From assembly GCF_937920985.1 (NCBI RefSeq), contig NZ_CALDXR010000025.1, positions 1 to 34,338 on the forward strand: DNA of 34,338 nucleotides, written 5' to 3'. This stretch comes from an uncultured Phascolarctobacterium sp. GTDB taxonomy: Bacteria; Bacillota; Negativicutes; Acidaminococcales; Acidaminococcaceae. The position numbers and the translations under genes are program-made. Positions 16,813 through 24,814 of this stretch are shown here, piece by piece. The notes beneath the pieces were generated by a model. It was given only the letters and a program-made list of their open reading frames with translations, was not told where the DNA came from and did not search any database. Position 1 is the stretch's first letter, and the number at the start of each line of letters is the position of its first letter.

Positions 16813-17629
16813 TCCGGTTATTTATGCTGTATCTGACTCTATTGGTGAAACTGCGGAATCCGTAGTTAAGGCAACCACCAGTCAGTTCGTAGAAGAAAAA
16901 TTTGATGTTATCCGTGTTCCTTACGTTAAGGACAAGGAACAGATTGATAAAATTGTAGAAGAGGCTGCAGCTAATCATGCGGTTATCTGTTACACAATCG
17001 TATCGCCGGAGCTGCGCGAGCATATGGCGGACAAGGCTATGAGCAGTGATGTTGAGGTAGTTGACGTTTTGGGACCGATGCTGAAATCCATCGAAAAGTC
17101 TACCGGTCTGCTGCCGAAAAATCAGGCTGGCCTGATTCACTCTTTGGACCACGAATACTTCAAGCGTGTTGAGGCTGTGGAATTTGCCGTTAAATACGAT
17201 GACGGTAAAAATCCTCTGGGCCTGTTGAAGGCGGACGTTGTTATTATCGGCGTTTCCCGTACCTCCAAAACTCCGCTGAGTATGTATCTGGCACATAAGC
17301 AGATTAAGGTTGCCAACGTGCCGCTGGTACCGGAGCTGGCTCCGCCTGAAGAGCTCTTCAAGGTGCCTCCATATAAGATTATCGGCCTGTTGATTGACCC
17401 GTTCAAGCTGAACGAAATCCGCAGCGAGCGCCTGAAAACCATGGGCCTGTCCGATACTGCGACCTATGCCGATATGAAGCGTATTGATGACGAGCTGGCT
17501 TATGCTAAGGGCATTATGCGCCGTCTGCACTGCCAGATTATCAACGTTTCCAACCGTGCGATTGAAGAAACTGCCGGTATTATCATGGAATATGTGCGCA
17601 AGAACAAGGAACGCCATCACGAAAACTAA
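16793..17629 (+). CDS. ppsR: Pyruvate, phosphate dikinase / PEP synthase regulatory protein (bifunctional kinase-pyrophosphorylase), non-canonical start
   Basis: A DUF299/PpsR-family protein that phosphorylates (using ADP) and dephosphorylates PPDK or PEP synthase, switching pyruvate-to-PEP flow. The frame shows the conserved N-terminus NPVIYAVSDSIGETAESVV, then the P-loop-like GVSRTSKTPLSMYLA (about residue 153) and PPYKIIGLLIDPFKL. About 278 residues from 16793, the usual length (270-277). No ATG/GTG/TTG exists between an in-frame stop at 16763 and ATG 17024, so initiation must be at ATT 16790, ATC 16793 or ATA 16796/16799; a start at 17024 would remove about 77 conserved residues. The placement after ccpN is as in B. 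subtilis. Exact start is uncertain by a few codons; a base error in the G run is the main alternative. Confidence 0.88.
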   Translation: MIITKLNPVIYAVSDSIGETAESVVKATTSQFVEEKFDVIRVPYVKDKEQIDKIVEEAAANHAVICYTIVSPELREHMADKAMSSDVEVVDVLGPMLKSIEKSTGLLPKNQAGLIHSLDHEYFKRVEAVEFAVKYDDGKNPLGLLKADVVIIGVSRTSKTPLSMYLAHKQIKVANVPLVPELAPPEELFKVPPYKIIGLLIDPFKLNEIRSERLKTMGLSDTATYADMKRIDDELAYAKGIMRRLHCQIINVSNRAIEETAGIIMEYVRKNKERHHEN

Positions 17630-17674
17630 ATTAGTGTAGCTCTGAGCTGCTGTTGCAGTGAGTCAGAAAAATAA

Positions 17675-17714
17675 ACGGCCATTGGCAGCAAAGCGTCTGT
17701 CGGTGGCCGTTTTT
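17675..17714 (+). terminator. Rho-independent terminator after ppsR
   Basis: ACGGCCATTGGCAG (17675-17688) pairs with CTGTCGGTGGCCGT (17697-17710) through 14 pairs including three G-U, loop of 8 nt, followed by TTTTTG. Confidence 0.88.
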
Positions 17715-17743
17715 GTATAAAGAGGGTTGAAGGAGGTGCCTTG

Positions 17744-18034
17744 GTGCACAGATACGTTTTTCATATTCCCTGCGCTGTTTATGAGAACGGTGCTTTAAAG
17801 CCTGCTCCATGGCAGCAGGTGATAGACGATTTCGCTGAGGTGCTGTATAAGCATACGGACGGCTTTTTCGTGCAGGATGTCGTGGGCTATTATAAGGGAC
17901 GCAGCTATGCGGAAAAGCTGCTGGTGGCTTATACCGATGCCGATGTGGCCGATGATTTTGTGCGCATTGCCCGTGTTTTGCAGCAGGAATGCTATGCCTA
18001 CGAGCGTGACGGTGAGCTGTTTATCGCCAAGTGA
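17744..18034 (+). CDS. Small conserved-looking protein of unknown function
   Basis: A 96-residue soluble protein, not recognised. It has no signal peptide or membrane helix. The layout, an N-terminal strand YVFHIPCAVYENG, a helix WQQVIDDFAEVLYKH, then strands DGFFVQDVVGYYKG and KLLVAYTD followed by a helix and a closing strand, looks like a ferredoxin-like alpha/beta fold, somewhat like DUF3574 proteins; that likeness is by eye only. Start GTG 17744 is chosen because AGGAGGTG ends 5 nt upstream; TTG 17741 is too close. It lies after a terminator, so it should have its own promoter, which I could not define. Confidence 0.7.
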   Translation: MHRYVFHIPCAVYENGALKPAPWQQVIDDFAEVLYKHTDGFFVQDVVGYYKGRSYAEKLLVAYTDADVADDFVRIARVLQQECYAYERDGELFIAK

Positions 18035-18218
18035 TGCCTGCACTTTTAACGGATTACGTTTTTATGCAGTCTTGGTACATCGATAATGCCAATATAATTT
18101 TTTCCTTCTAAATGTAGAAGATGTTTTAGGCATAAATCCTTTAGAAAGCGAGAGAACAACAGTTAGCAGAACGGTGAAAAAAGTATAAATATAGCAATTA
18201 GTTTTGGAGGTGCACAAA

Positions 18219-18389
18219 ATGTCTAAATTATTGGGGACATTAAGTTCTTTATTCATATTGTATGCAGCTACTATGACATCAATAGGTACGAATACAATAG
18301 TTTATTTAGTTATATTTGCACCGTTTGCATTGATGCTCTTATACTCTTTATGGTTTACTAAACCCTGGTACGAGAAAACAAAAAAATAG
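18219..18389 (+). CDS. Small two-helix membrane protein, unknown
   Basis: A 56-residue hydrophobic protein with two likely membrane helices (about residues 3-21 and 25-47) and a basic tail (WYEKTKK). A strong ribosome site, TTGGAGGTG, ends 6 nt before ATG 18219, which is the best evidence that it is translated. Its AT-rich composition and the AT-rich flanks (184 nt before, 244 nt after) differ from the surrounding genes and suggest a recently gained or fast-changing gene. Could be a type I-like toxic peptide or a small membrane-protein regulator; nothing in the sequence decides. Confidence 0.6.
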   Translation: MSKLLGTLSSLFILYAATMTSIGTNTIVYLVIFAPFALMLLYSLWFTKPWYEKTKK

Positions 18390-18491
18390 CTTCAAACAAA
18401 CTTTATGACACTACTTAGTTCAACCAGGTAGAATTTAGCTGATACATAAAGATAGATTTTGTGTGCGGTTAGAAGAATAGATAAACAGTTA

Positions 18492-18541
18492 ACTATTTGT
18501 CACTTTCTGATTCCTGTTATATTGTGACAAAGATAGTGACA
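18492..18541 (+). promoter_or_regulatory. Inverted repeat with tandem GTGACA boxes upstream of mutS2
   Basis: ACTATTTGTCAC (18492-18503) faces GTGACAAAGATAGT (18524-18537), complementary except for one or two extra bases, with a 20-nt loop; a second GTGACA lies at 18536-18541, 12 bp after the first. It is about 50 bp upstream of the mutS2 -10 box and may be an operator. There is no T run, so it is not a terminator. Confidence 0.45.
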
Positions 18542-18566
18542 CAGGCTTGTATAAAACTGCATGATA

Positions 18567-18596
18567 TTGAGCAGAGTGGCTCTTTTGTGCTATAAT
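18567..18596 (+). promoter_or_regulatory. Promoter for mutS2
   Basis: TTGAGC (18567-18572), an 18-nt spacer and an extended -10, TGCTATAAT (TATAAT at 18591-18596), 38 nt before the start codon. Confidence 0.7.
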
Positions 18597-18633
18597 AATA
18601 TATTATGATTTAGATTTAGAGGTGCAAAAAACT

Positions 18634-21015
18634 ATGGCACGCTTTGCTGTAAAAACATTAGAATTTGATAAAGTAAAAAATATGCTGGCCTCCAAGGCCG
18701 CAACCTTTTTAGGCAAGCAGGCAATAATTTCCCTGCAGATCGAAAGTGAATTCAGTAAGGTTAAGCGCCTGCAGGAGGAAACTGCGGAAGCGCTGCGCAT
18801 TCTGGATGAAGGCAGACGTTTCCCCTTCGGCGGTGCGTTCAATATTACTGCTGACGTGAAGCGCGCGGAGCTTGGCAGCGTTCTGGAGCCGGAGGAGCTG
18901 CAGCATATCCAGACAACGGTGCAGGCCTTTGCTTCGATGAAGGATTTCACTGCGGAAAATGCGGAAACTGCGCCTAATCTGGCTGAATACGGTGCGGAGC
19001 TTACACAGTTCGGCCGTCTGGAAAAGCAGATTGGCAGTGCGATTGATGAGCATGGCGAAATCAAGGATAACGCTTCGCCGAAGCTCGGCGGTCTGCGTAC
19101 TGCGATTCAGATTGCCAAAAACCGCGTGAAGGAAAAGCTCGACAGCATTCTGCATGACCCCAATAACCAGAAGTACTTCATGGATAACATTGTGACGATG
19201 CGCGGTGACCGTTACGTTATTCCTGTAAAGCAGGAATATAAAATGAATTTCCCCGGCATTGTGCATGACCAGAGCGGTACGGGTGCAACGCTGTTTATTG
19301 AGCCGTTGGCTGTTGTCAATCTGAACAATGATATCAAGCGTTATGTAGCAGAGGAACACGAAGAAATCGAGCGTATTCTGCGTCAGCTCACGCAGAACGT
19401 GGGCGCGGAGGCGAAGGCGCTGCTGGCTTCGCTGGAAATTTTTACTACGCTGGACGTTATCTGCGCCAGAGCTTTACTGGCGCAGGAGCAGCATGCGGTA
19501 CGCCCGATGCTGGTGCTGAGCGGCGGTGTAGAAATTGCGCAGGGACGTCACCCGTTGCTGCCGAAGGATACGGTGGTGCCTTTGGACGTACAGCTGGGTG
19601 ATAAATTTACCATGCTGCTGATTACCGGCCCTAATACCGGCGGTAAGACGGTAGCGCTGAAGGCTGTAGGCCTCTTTGCGCTGATGGCGCAAATCGGTCT
19701 GTTTATCCCCGCAAGCAGTGCCAAGCTGCCGGTGTTCCGTGCAGTTTATGCGGATATCGGCGATGAGCAGAGCATTGAGCAGAGCCTGTCAACCTTCTCT
19801 GCTCATATGACGAATTTAATCAGTATTTTAAACGAGGTCAAAGCAGGAGATTTGGTGCTGATTGACGAAATCTGCGCTGGCACCGATCCGAACGAGGGCG
19901 CGGCGCTGGCTATGGCGATGCTGGAGCACCTGCATGAGCAGGGCGTGCTGACGATGGTGACAACCCACTACAGCGAGCTGAAAACCTTTGCCTACGGTCA
20001 CGAGGGTATGGAAAATGCCAGCGTGGAATTTGACCCCGTGTCGCTGCGTCCTACCTATCGTTTGCTGATGGGTGTGCCGGGAAGCAGTAATGCCTTCAAC
20101 ATCAGCCGCCGCTTGGGTTTGGCTGAGGATATTATCCAAAATGCCGGCGAGCTGCTGAATCAGGAGCATGTGCATATGGAAAATGTACTGCAGGAGCTGG
20201 ACAGCGAACGCCGCCGTTATGAAAGCGGCAGCAAGGAGATTGAGGACCTGCGCCGTGAAAGCGAGCAGCTGCGTAACGCGCTGGCTTACTCCAAGAGCGA
20301 GTTTGAGCGCCGCAAGAATGAAATGCTGCGCAAGGCGCGTGAGCAGGCGGACGAGATTTATCGCCGCAGCCGTCGTGAATCCGAAGCAGTGCTGAAGGAG
20401 CTGCGCTCCATGAAGGCTGACTTCGATACGAAGCGCCTGGAGCAGGCGGCAGAGGAAGCGCGCAAGAAGCTCAACAAGACATTGAGCGAGGACGCACCGC
20501 TGCCGGAGGGCGCACCGTTATCTGCCAAGACGGCCAAGAAGGGCCTGAATGTCTTTGTTGTTTCCTTAGGAAAGAACGGTATTATTACCGATGTCAACGG
20601 CAACGATGTAACAGTGCAGGTTGGCATCCTGAAAATGACTGTGCCGGCAAAAAAATGCCTGCTTACCAAGGCACAGCCTGCGCATACCGATGCTGCGCCT
20701 AAAAAGCGCAAGGGCTTCAGCAAGAATGCTGCTGCCAATTACGCACACCAGATGTTCATTGCCAAATCGGGCAGTGCCAAACAGGAAATTGATTTGCGCG
20801 GGATGACGCTGGATGAAGCAATTCCCGTTGTAGATAAAGCTATTGATGATGCACTGATTGCCGGTATCGGCCAGCTGCGACTCATCCATGGCAAGGGAAC
20901 CGGTGCCTTGCGCGCCGGACTGACAGCGTATCTGTCGACCAACCGCTTTGTCAAGAAGCTGGAAACGGCAGCGCTGGAGGCCGGTGGCAGTGGCGCTACG
21001 GTAATTGATTTGTAA
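18634..21015 (+). CDS. mutS2: Endonuclease/recombination protein MutS2
   Basis: A 793-residue MutS2 homologue. The N-terminal lever/clamp region is followed by the ABC-type ATPase with Walker A GPNTGGKTVALKAVG (about residues 331-345), the signature DEQSIEQSLSTFSAHM and Walker B LVLIDEICAGTDP. A long charged coiled coil follows (about 515-615), then a KOW-like segment and a C-terminal Smr nuclease domain (EIDLRGMTLDEAIPVVD...RLIHGKGTGALR). Work in other bacteria ties MutS2 to suppressing recombination and to rescuing collided ribosomes. Start ATG 18634 is preceded by AGAGGTG; GTG 18622 overlaps that site. It is followed by the aminotransferase gene 21 nt later. Confidence 0.96.
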   Translation: MARFAVKTLEFDKVKNMLASKAATFLGKQAIISLQIESEFSKVKRLQEETAEALRILDEGRRFPFGGAFNITADVKRAELGSVLEPEELQHIQTTVQAFASMKDFTAENAETAPNLAEYGAELTQFGRLEKQIGSAIDEHGEIKDNASPKLGGLRTAIQIAKNRVKEKLDSILHDPNNQKYFMDNIVTMRGDRYVIPVKQEYKMNFPGIVHDQSGTGATLFIEPLAVVNLNNDIKRYVAEEHEEIERILRQLTQNVGAEAKALLASLEIFTTLDVICARALLAQEQHAVRPMLVLSGGVEIAQGRHPLLPKDTVVPLDVQLGDKFTMLLITGPNTGGKTVALKAVGLFALMAQIGLFIPASSAKLPVFRAVYADIGDEQSIEQSLSTFSAHMTNLISILNEVKAGDLVLIDEICAGTDPNEGAALAMAMLEHLHEQGVLTMVTTHYSELKTFAYGHEGMENASVEFDPVSLRPTYRLLMGVPGSSNAFNISRRLGLAEDIIQNAGELLNQEHVHMENVLQELDSERRRYESGSKEIEDLRRESEQLRNALAYSKSEFERRKNEMLRKAREQADEIYRRSRRESEAVLKELRSMKADFDTKRLEQAAEEARKKLNKTLSEDAPLPEGAPLSAKTAKKGLNVFVVSLGKNGIITDVNGNDVTVQVGILKMTVPAKKCLLTKAQPAHTDAAPKKRKGFSKNAAANYAHQMFIAKSGSAKQEIDLRGMTLDEAIPVVDKAIDDALIAGIGQLRLIHGKGTGALRAGLTAYLSTNRFVKKLETAALEAGGSGATVIDL

Positions 21016-21036
21016 TTTTGAAAGGAGTAGTTAACT

Positions 21037-22281
21037 ATGACTATGAGTATTGCTGCAAAACACGCTAAGGGCAAATCTGCCCAAGATAAAATTTTCGGAG
21101 CTAACGCTGCTGCTGTGGCAGCAGCTGCCAAATACGGCAAGGATGCCGTTACCAACGCTACTATCGGCGCTATTTTGGACGAGGATGAAAAGCTCGTCTG
21201 CCTGCCGACCGTAGAGGAGGTTTTCCGCGGTCTTTCCACCAACGAAATGATTGCTTACGCACCTATCAGCGGTCTGCCTGAATATCTGGACTGCGTTCTG
21301 ACTGCTGCCTTTGGCAACTCACGTCCGGAAGGCTACATTGCTGCAGTAGCAACCGCAGGCGGTACCGGTGCTATCCACCATGCTATCTGGAACTACACCG
21401 AAACCGGTGATACCGTGCTCTGCTCCGACTGGTACTGGGGCGCTTATAAGGTGCTGTGCCAGGATATGGGCCGCAATTTCACCACCTATAAAATGCTGGA
21501 CGAAAACAACAAATTCAACCTGCCTGCTTTGAAGGAAAAGGTTGACGAGCTGCTCGCTAAGCAGGATAACCTGCTGTATTTGCTGAACACTCCGGCGCAC
21601 AATCCTACCGGCTACAGCCTGAGCGGCGAGGATATGGACGGCGTGCTGGCAATTCTGAAGGAAGCTGCCGTACCGGGCAAAAACATCGTTTTCTTCCTGG
21701 ATGTTGCATACATTGATTATGCCGGCGAAAAAGAAGAAGTACGCAAAATCTTTAAAAAGCTTTCCGGCTTGCCTGCCAACATTCTCTGTATTGTAGGCTA
21801 CAGCATGTCCAAAGGCTTCACCATGTACGGTCAGCGTACCGGCGCAATGATCGGCGTTTCCTCCGATAAGAGCGTTATTGACGAGTTTGCTGCTATCAAC
21901 CAATACACCAGCCGTGCAACCTGGTCCAACATCAACCGTCCGGCAATGCGCACTCTGGCAACCATTTACAGCGATCCTGAGCTGCTGGCCAAGGTTTGCG
22001 CTGAGCGTGATTACTATTATCAGATGATTAAGGCACGTGCCGACCTGTTCACCAAGGAAGCGGAAGAATGCGGTCTGCCGATGCTGCCGTATGTAGCAGG
22101 CTTCTTCCTGTCTATCCCCGCTAAAAAACCGGATGCAATCTGCGAAAAGCTGCACGAGGACAATATTTTTGCAGTTCCTCTGGCTGCAGGCGTACGTATC
22201 GCTGTTTGCGCTGTACCGCTGAAGAAAATCAAGGGTATGGCTGCTAAGGTCAACGCTGCAATGCAAGCCGTTGGCGAATAA
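21037..22281 (+). CDS. PLP-dependent class I/II aminotransferase
   Basis: A 414-residue cytoplasmic aminotransferase of fold type I. Seen: the substrate/PLP pocket segment TAGGTGAIHHAIWNYT, NTPAHNPTGYS (Asn contacting PLP), a FFLDVAYIDYAG strand with the Asp for the pyridine nitrogen, and the lysine loop GYSMSKGFTMYGQRTGAM with the Schiff-base Lys and phosphate-binding Arg. The family includes aspartate and aromatic aminotransferases, so an amino acid such as Asp, Tyr or Phe is likely, but the substrate is not decided. GAAAGGAG precedes the ATG. The gene has the strong codon bias seen in aspS and proS, hinting at high expression. Confidence 0.9.
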   Translation: MTMSIAAKHAKGKSAQDKIFGANAAAVAAAAKYGKDAVTNATIGAILDEDEKLVCLPTVEEVFRGLSTNEMIAYAPISGLPEYLDCVLTAAFGNSRPEGYIAAVATAGGTGAIHHAIWNYTETGDTVLCSDWYWGAYKVLCQDMGRNFTTYKMLDENNKFNLPALKEKVDELLAKQDNLLYLLNTPAHNPTGYSLSGEDMDGVLAILKEAAVPGKNIVFFLDVAYIDYAGEKEEVRKIFKKLSGLPANILCIVGYSMSKGFTMYGQRTGAMIGVSSDKSVIDEFAAINQYTSRATWSNINRPAMRTLATIYSDPELLAKVCAERDYYYQMIKARADLFTKEAEECGLPMLPYVAGFFLSIPAKKPDAICEKLHEDNIFAVPLAAGVRIAVCAVPLKKIKGMAAKVNAAMQAVGE

Positions 22282-22282
22282 A

Positions 22283-23944
22283 ATGCTTAAGCTGCAGTTG
22301 TCCAATGGACAATTTATCGAAGTAGAGGAGGGCAGCACACTGCTGCCCCTAGCTAAACGCTTTAGTGCAAAATATGCTTCTCCCATCGTTATGGGACTCT
22401 ATAACGGTGAGGAATGTGACCTGCAGCGTCCGTTGACTGCTGACGGCACAGTTGATTTTGTCGAGGTCAACAATTCTACAGGCATGCGTGTTTATGTGCG
22501 CACGCTGCTGTTCATGCTGATTGCAGCAACCAAAAAGCTTTATCCCGATGTACATCTGGAGGTGCGCAATTCTCTGGGAAGTGCGCTCTACTGTAAGGAT
22601 AACAGCGAGCGCAAGCTCACCGCTGAGGATATCCGCAGCATCGAAGATTATATGCACAAAATGGTGGAACGCAGGGAGCCTATTAAGCTGCTGCGTCTGG
22701 CAAAATCGGAGGCTATTGATATGGCCTGCGCTAACTGCAGTGATGACAATCTGGCGCTGTTGGCCCAGGTACCTGATGACACTGTGCTGACGATTAACAT
22801 TCTGGAGGGTGTACCCGGTTATCTCTTCGGCCCCATGTGCCCGGATGCCGGCTATGTGCCTTACTTTGAGCTGCTGCCGTATGCTGATGGTGTAATTATC
22901 AATTACCCTGATGACGGCAACTGGACAGTGTTGCCGCCTTTTGTAGACCAGGCGCGCCTTAATGATACTTATCAGGAGGCAGAAGAATGGTCTGCCATGA
23001 TTCATTGCAATACTGTCGGCAAGCTCAATAAAATTATTGATTTAGGCTATGCCGAAAAGATTATTCAGGTAGCGGAAGCGCTGCATGAAAAGAAGCTGGC
23101 TAATATTGCCGATATCCTGGCAAATCACCATGAGCTGAAGCTGGTGCTGATCGCAGGTCCGTCCTCTTCCGGTAAGACCTCTACGGCACAGCGCCTGAGC
23201 ATTCAGATGGCGGTTAACGGCTTGCGTCCGATTGCTATATCTATGGACGATTATTATAAAAATCGTGTAGATTCACCACGTAAGGCTGATGGCAGCTATG
23301 ACTTTGAATGTTTGGAGGCTATTGACCTGGAGCTGTTCAACGAGCATCTGCATCGCTTGCTGGCAGGTGAAAAGGTTAAGATGCCCAAGTACAATTTCCG
23401 CACCGGTTGCCGTGAATATCGCGGTAATGAGCTGCAGCTGCAGGAAAATTCCGTTTTGGTTATTGAAGGCATTCATGGCCTAAACGAAAAGCTGACACCG
23501 TCTGTGCCGGCGGAAAACAAAATCAAAATTTACGTCAGTGCGCTGACGCCGATGTCCTTTGATGAGTACAACCGTATCCGCACTACCGATATGCGTCTGC
23601 TGCGCCGTATGGTGCGCGACAGCCAGTTCCGTTCGCATGATGCGGAAACTACGCTGAAAACCTGGTCCGACGTGCGTGAGGGTGAAGAAAAATACATCTT
23701 CCCGTACCAGAGCAGTGCCGATATTATTTTCAATACCACATTGATTTACGAATTAGCTGTGCTGAAAAAATATGCGGAGCCGCTGCTGCGTGCTGTGCCG
23801 CAGTCCGCAGGCATGGCCTACACTACTGCGCGCCGTCTGCTGAACATTTTAAGCTACGTTAAGCCGTTGGAGGATGAGGTTATTCCTAATAACTCTATCC
23901 TGCGTGAATTTATCGGCGGCAGCGTGTTTAAGGATGCACTGTAA
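22283..23944 (+). CDS. Nucleoside (uridine-type) kinase with N-terminal TGS and ThrRS-like SAD module
   Basis: A 553-residue protein with two halves. Residues 1-60 form a TGS-like domain and about 65-230 resemble the ThrRS N2/tRNA-SAD editing domain (TKKLYPDVHLEVRNSLGSALYC...EDIRSIEDYMHKMVERREPI). The C-terminal half is a P-loop kinase of the uridine kinase/phosphoribulokinase family: Walker A GPSSSGKTSTAQRLS (about 292-306), SMDDYYKNR, and VLVIEGIHGLNE. The ThrRS HxxxH zinc/editing motif is absent, so tRNA editing is unlikely. The fusion is a known but poorly studied family in Firmicutes and Thermotogae. ATG 22283 lies just after the aminotransferase stop with no good ribosome site, so coupling is likely. 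Confidence 0.85.
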   Translation: MLKLQLSNGQFIEVEEGSTLLPLAKRFSAKYASPIVMGLYNGEECDLQRPLTADGTVDFVEVNNSTGMRVYVRTLLFMLIAATKKLYPDVHLEVRNSLGSALYCKDNSERKLTAEDIRSIEDYMHKMVERREPIKLLRLAKSEAIDMACANCSDDNLALLAQVPDDTVLTINILEGVPGYLFGPMCPDAGYVPYFELLPYADGVIINYPDDGNWTVLPPFVDQARLNDTYQEAEEWSAMIHCNTVGKLNKIIDLGYAEKIIQVAEALHEKKLANIADILANHHELKLVLIAGPSSSGKTSTAQRLSIQMAVNGLRPIAISMDDYYKNRVDSPRKADGSYDFECLEAIDLELFNEHLHRLLAGEKVKMPKYNFRTGCREYRGNELQLQENSVLVIEGIHGLNEKLTPSVPAENKIKIYVSALTPMSFDEYNRIRTTDMRLLRRMVRDSQFRSHDAETTLKTWSDVREGEEKYIFPYQSSADIIFNTTLIYELAVLKKYAEPLLRAVPQSAGMAYTTARRLLNILSYVKPLEDEVIPNNSILREFIGGSVFKDAL

Positions 23945-24012
23945 TTTTCACAACAAAATAATGCGGTCTGTAGTCTGCTGCCCAAGCCGGGGCAGCGCGC
24001 AGACACAAATAA

Positions 24013-24050
24013 AAAAGCTGTTGTACGTTTGCTTGCGTACAACAGCTTTT
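24013..24050 (+). terminator. Bidirectional rho-independent terminator between convergent genes
   Basis: A perfect 15-bp stem (AAAAGCTGTTGTACG at 24013-24027, complement at 24036-24050) with an 8-nt loop. T runs exist in both directions, so it can end both the nucleoside-kinase transcript and the minus-strand ECF gene, whose stop is 17 nt away. Confidence 0.92.
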
Positions 24051-24066
24051 GTGTTAGCGGTAAAAA

Positions 24067-24600
24067 TTATTTGCGGAACATTTTGTCGAAGCGCTCCAGC
24101 AGACCGGCCTTGAAGCAAAGCACCAGGCCGCCGACAGCGCCGACTGCTGCCTGCAGAATCTGGTAGGGTAGCTTGATGTAAGCGTAGTGCGGTGTGCTGT
24201 AAATAAAGGCACGTCCCAGAGAATAGCCCACAACCATGATAACAGCGCCCAAAATTACGCCGAGAGCAGCGCCCTTGAAGCTTACTTTGCCGCCGCGGTG
24301 TGCCAAGAGGCAGATGACAACAGCCTGAATGCCGTGAGTAACCAGAGAAACGAACATCGGTGTCGGGTAGAAGAATAAATCGCCCAAGAAGGCACCAACG
24401 CCGCCGACGATGAAGGCAGCCTTGGGGTCGTCCAGCAGAATTGCTGCCGTGCAGATGATAACATCATTGAGATATAAATGGCCGCCCGGTACCGGCAGAC
24501 CGAAGGAGCTCATCATAATATTGAGCGCCATAAACAGTGCGGTGATGCAGATTGCCAGGGTGGCGTTACTTTTTTGTGCGTTACGTTCTATATGTTCCAT
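24067..24600 (-). CDS. ECF transporter S component, substrate unknown
   Basis: A 177-residue membrane protein with about six helices, the only minus-strand gene in the window. The pattern GGHLYLNDVIICTAAILLDDPKAAFIVGG and GVGAFLGDLFFYPTPMFVS is typical of vitamin-binding S components (ECF-ribofla_trS/DUF1393-like), which pair with a shared EcfA/A'/T energising module encoded elsewhere. The short N-terminus (MEHIERNAQKSN) precedes the first helix. AGAGGGG lies about 9 nt before the ATG. Only about 35 nt separate the start from a minus-strand TATAAT (24636-24641), so there is no room for a vitamin riboswitch. Its convergent end shares the terminator at 24013-24050. Confidence 0.85.
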   Translation of the reverse strand: MEHIERNAQKSNATLAICITALFMALNIMMSSFGLPVPGGHLYLNDVIICTAAILLDDPKAAFIVGGVGAFLGDLFFYPTPMFVSLVTHGIQAVVICLLAHRGGKVSFKGAALGVILGAVIMVVGYSLGRAFIYSTPHYAYIKLPYQILQAAVGAVGGLVLCFKAGLLERFDKMFRK

Positions 24601-24759
24601 ATAAACATTCCCCTCTTTATAAGATGATAAAAACTATTATATCGCTGTTTGGTTATAATAATATTGCCAGAACAGAAAAATTATCTATGGTCAGATTAGC
24701 CGGGGAATTCCTTTCGCTAATTCTTCATAAAATTTTTGGTAGAATAAAGCAGGTATTTT

Positions 24760-24768
24760 TGGTATAAT
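24760..24768 (+). promoter_or_regulatory. Extended -10 promoter for pyrH-frr
   Basis: TGGTATAAT, an extended -10 (TATAAT at 24763-24768), 46 nt before the pyrH start. No clear -35 at 17 nt, as is usual for extended -10 promoters. Confidence 0.6.
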
Positions 24769-24814
24769 TATTGAATAGAGTATAGGAATAAGTAAAAAAT
24801 GGGAGGTCGCTATC

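Noticed and set aside
17024..17629. Short version of PpsR beginning at ATG 17024
   Set aside because: It would drop about 77 residues including the family's conserved N-terminal VSDSIGETAE; the open frame continues upstream to a good ribosome site.
24601..24720. Vitamin riboswitch before the ECF S-component gene
   Set aside because: A minus-strand TATAAT lies about 36 nt from the start codon, leaving a leader too short for any known vitamin riboswitch, and no conserved boxes were seen.
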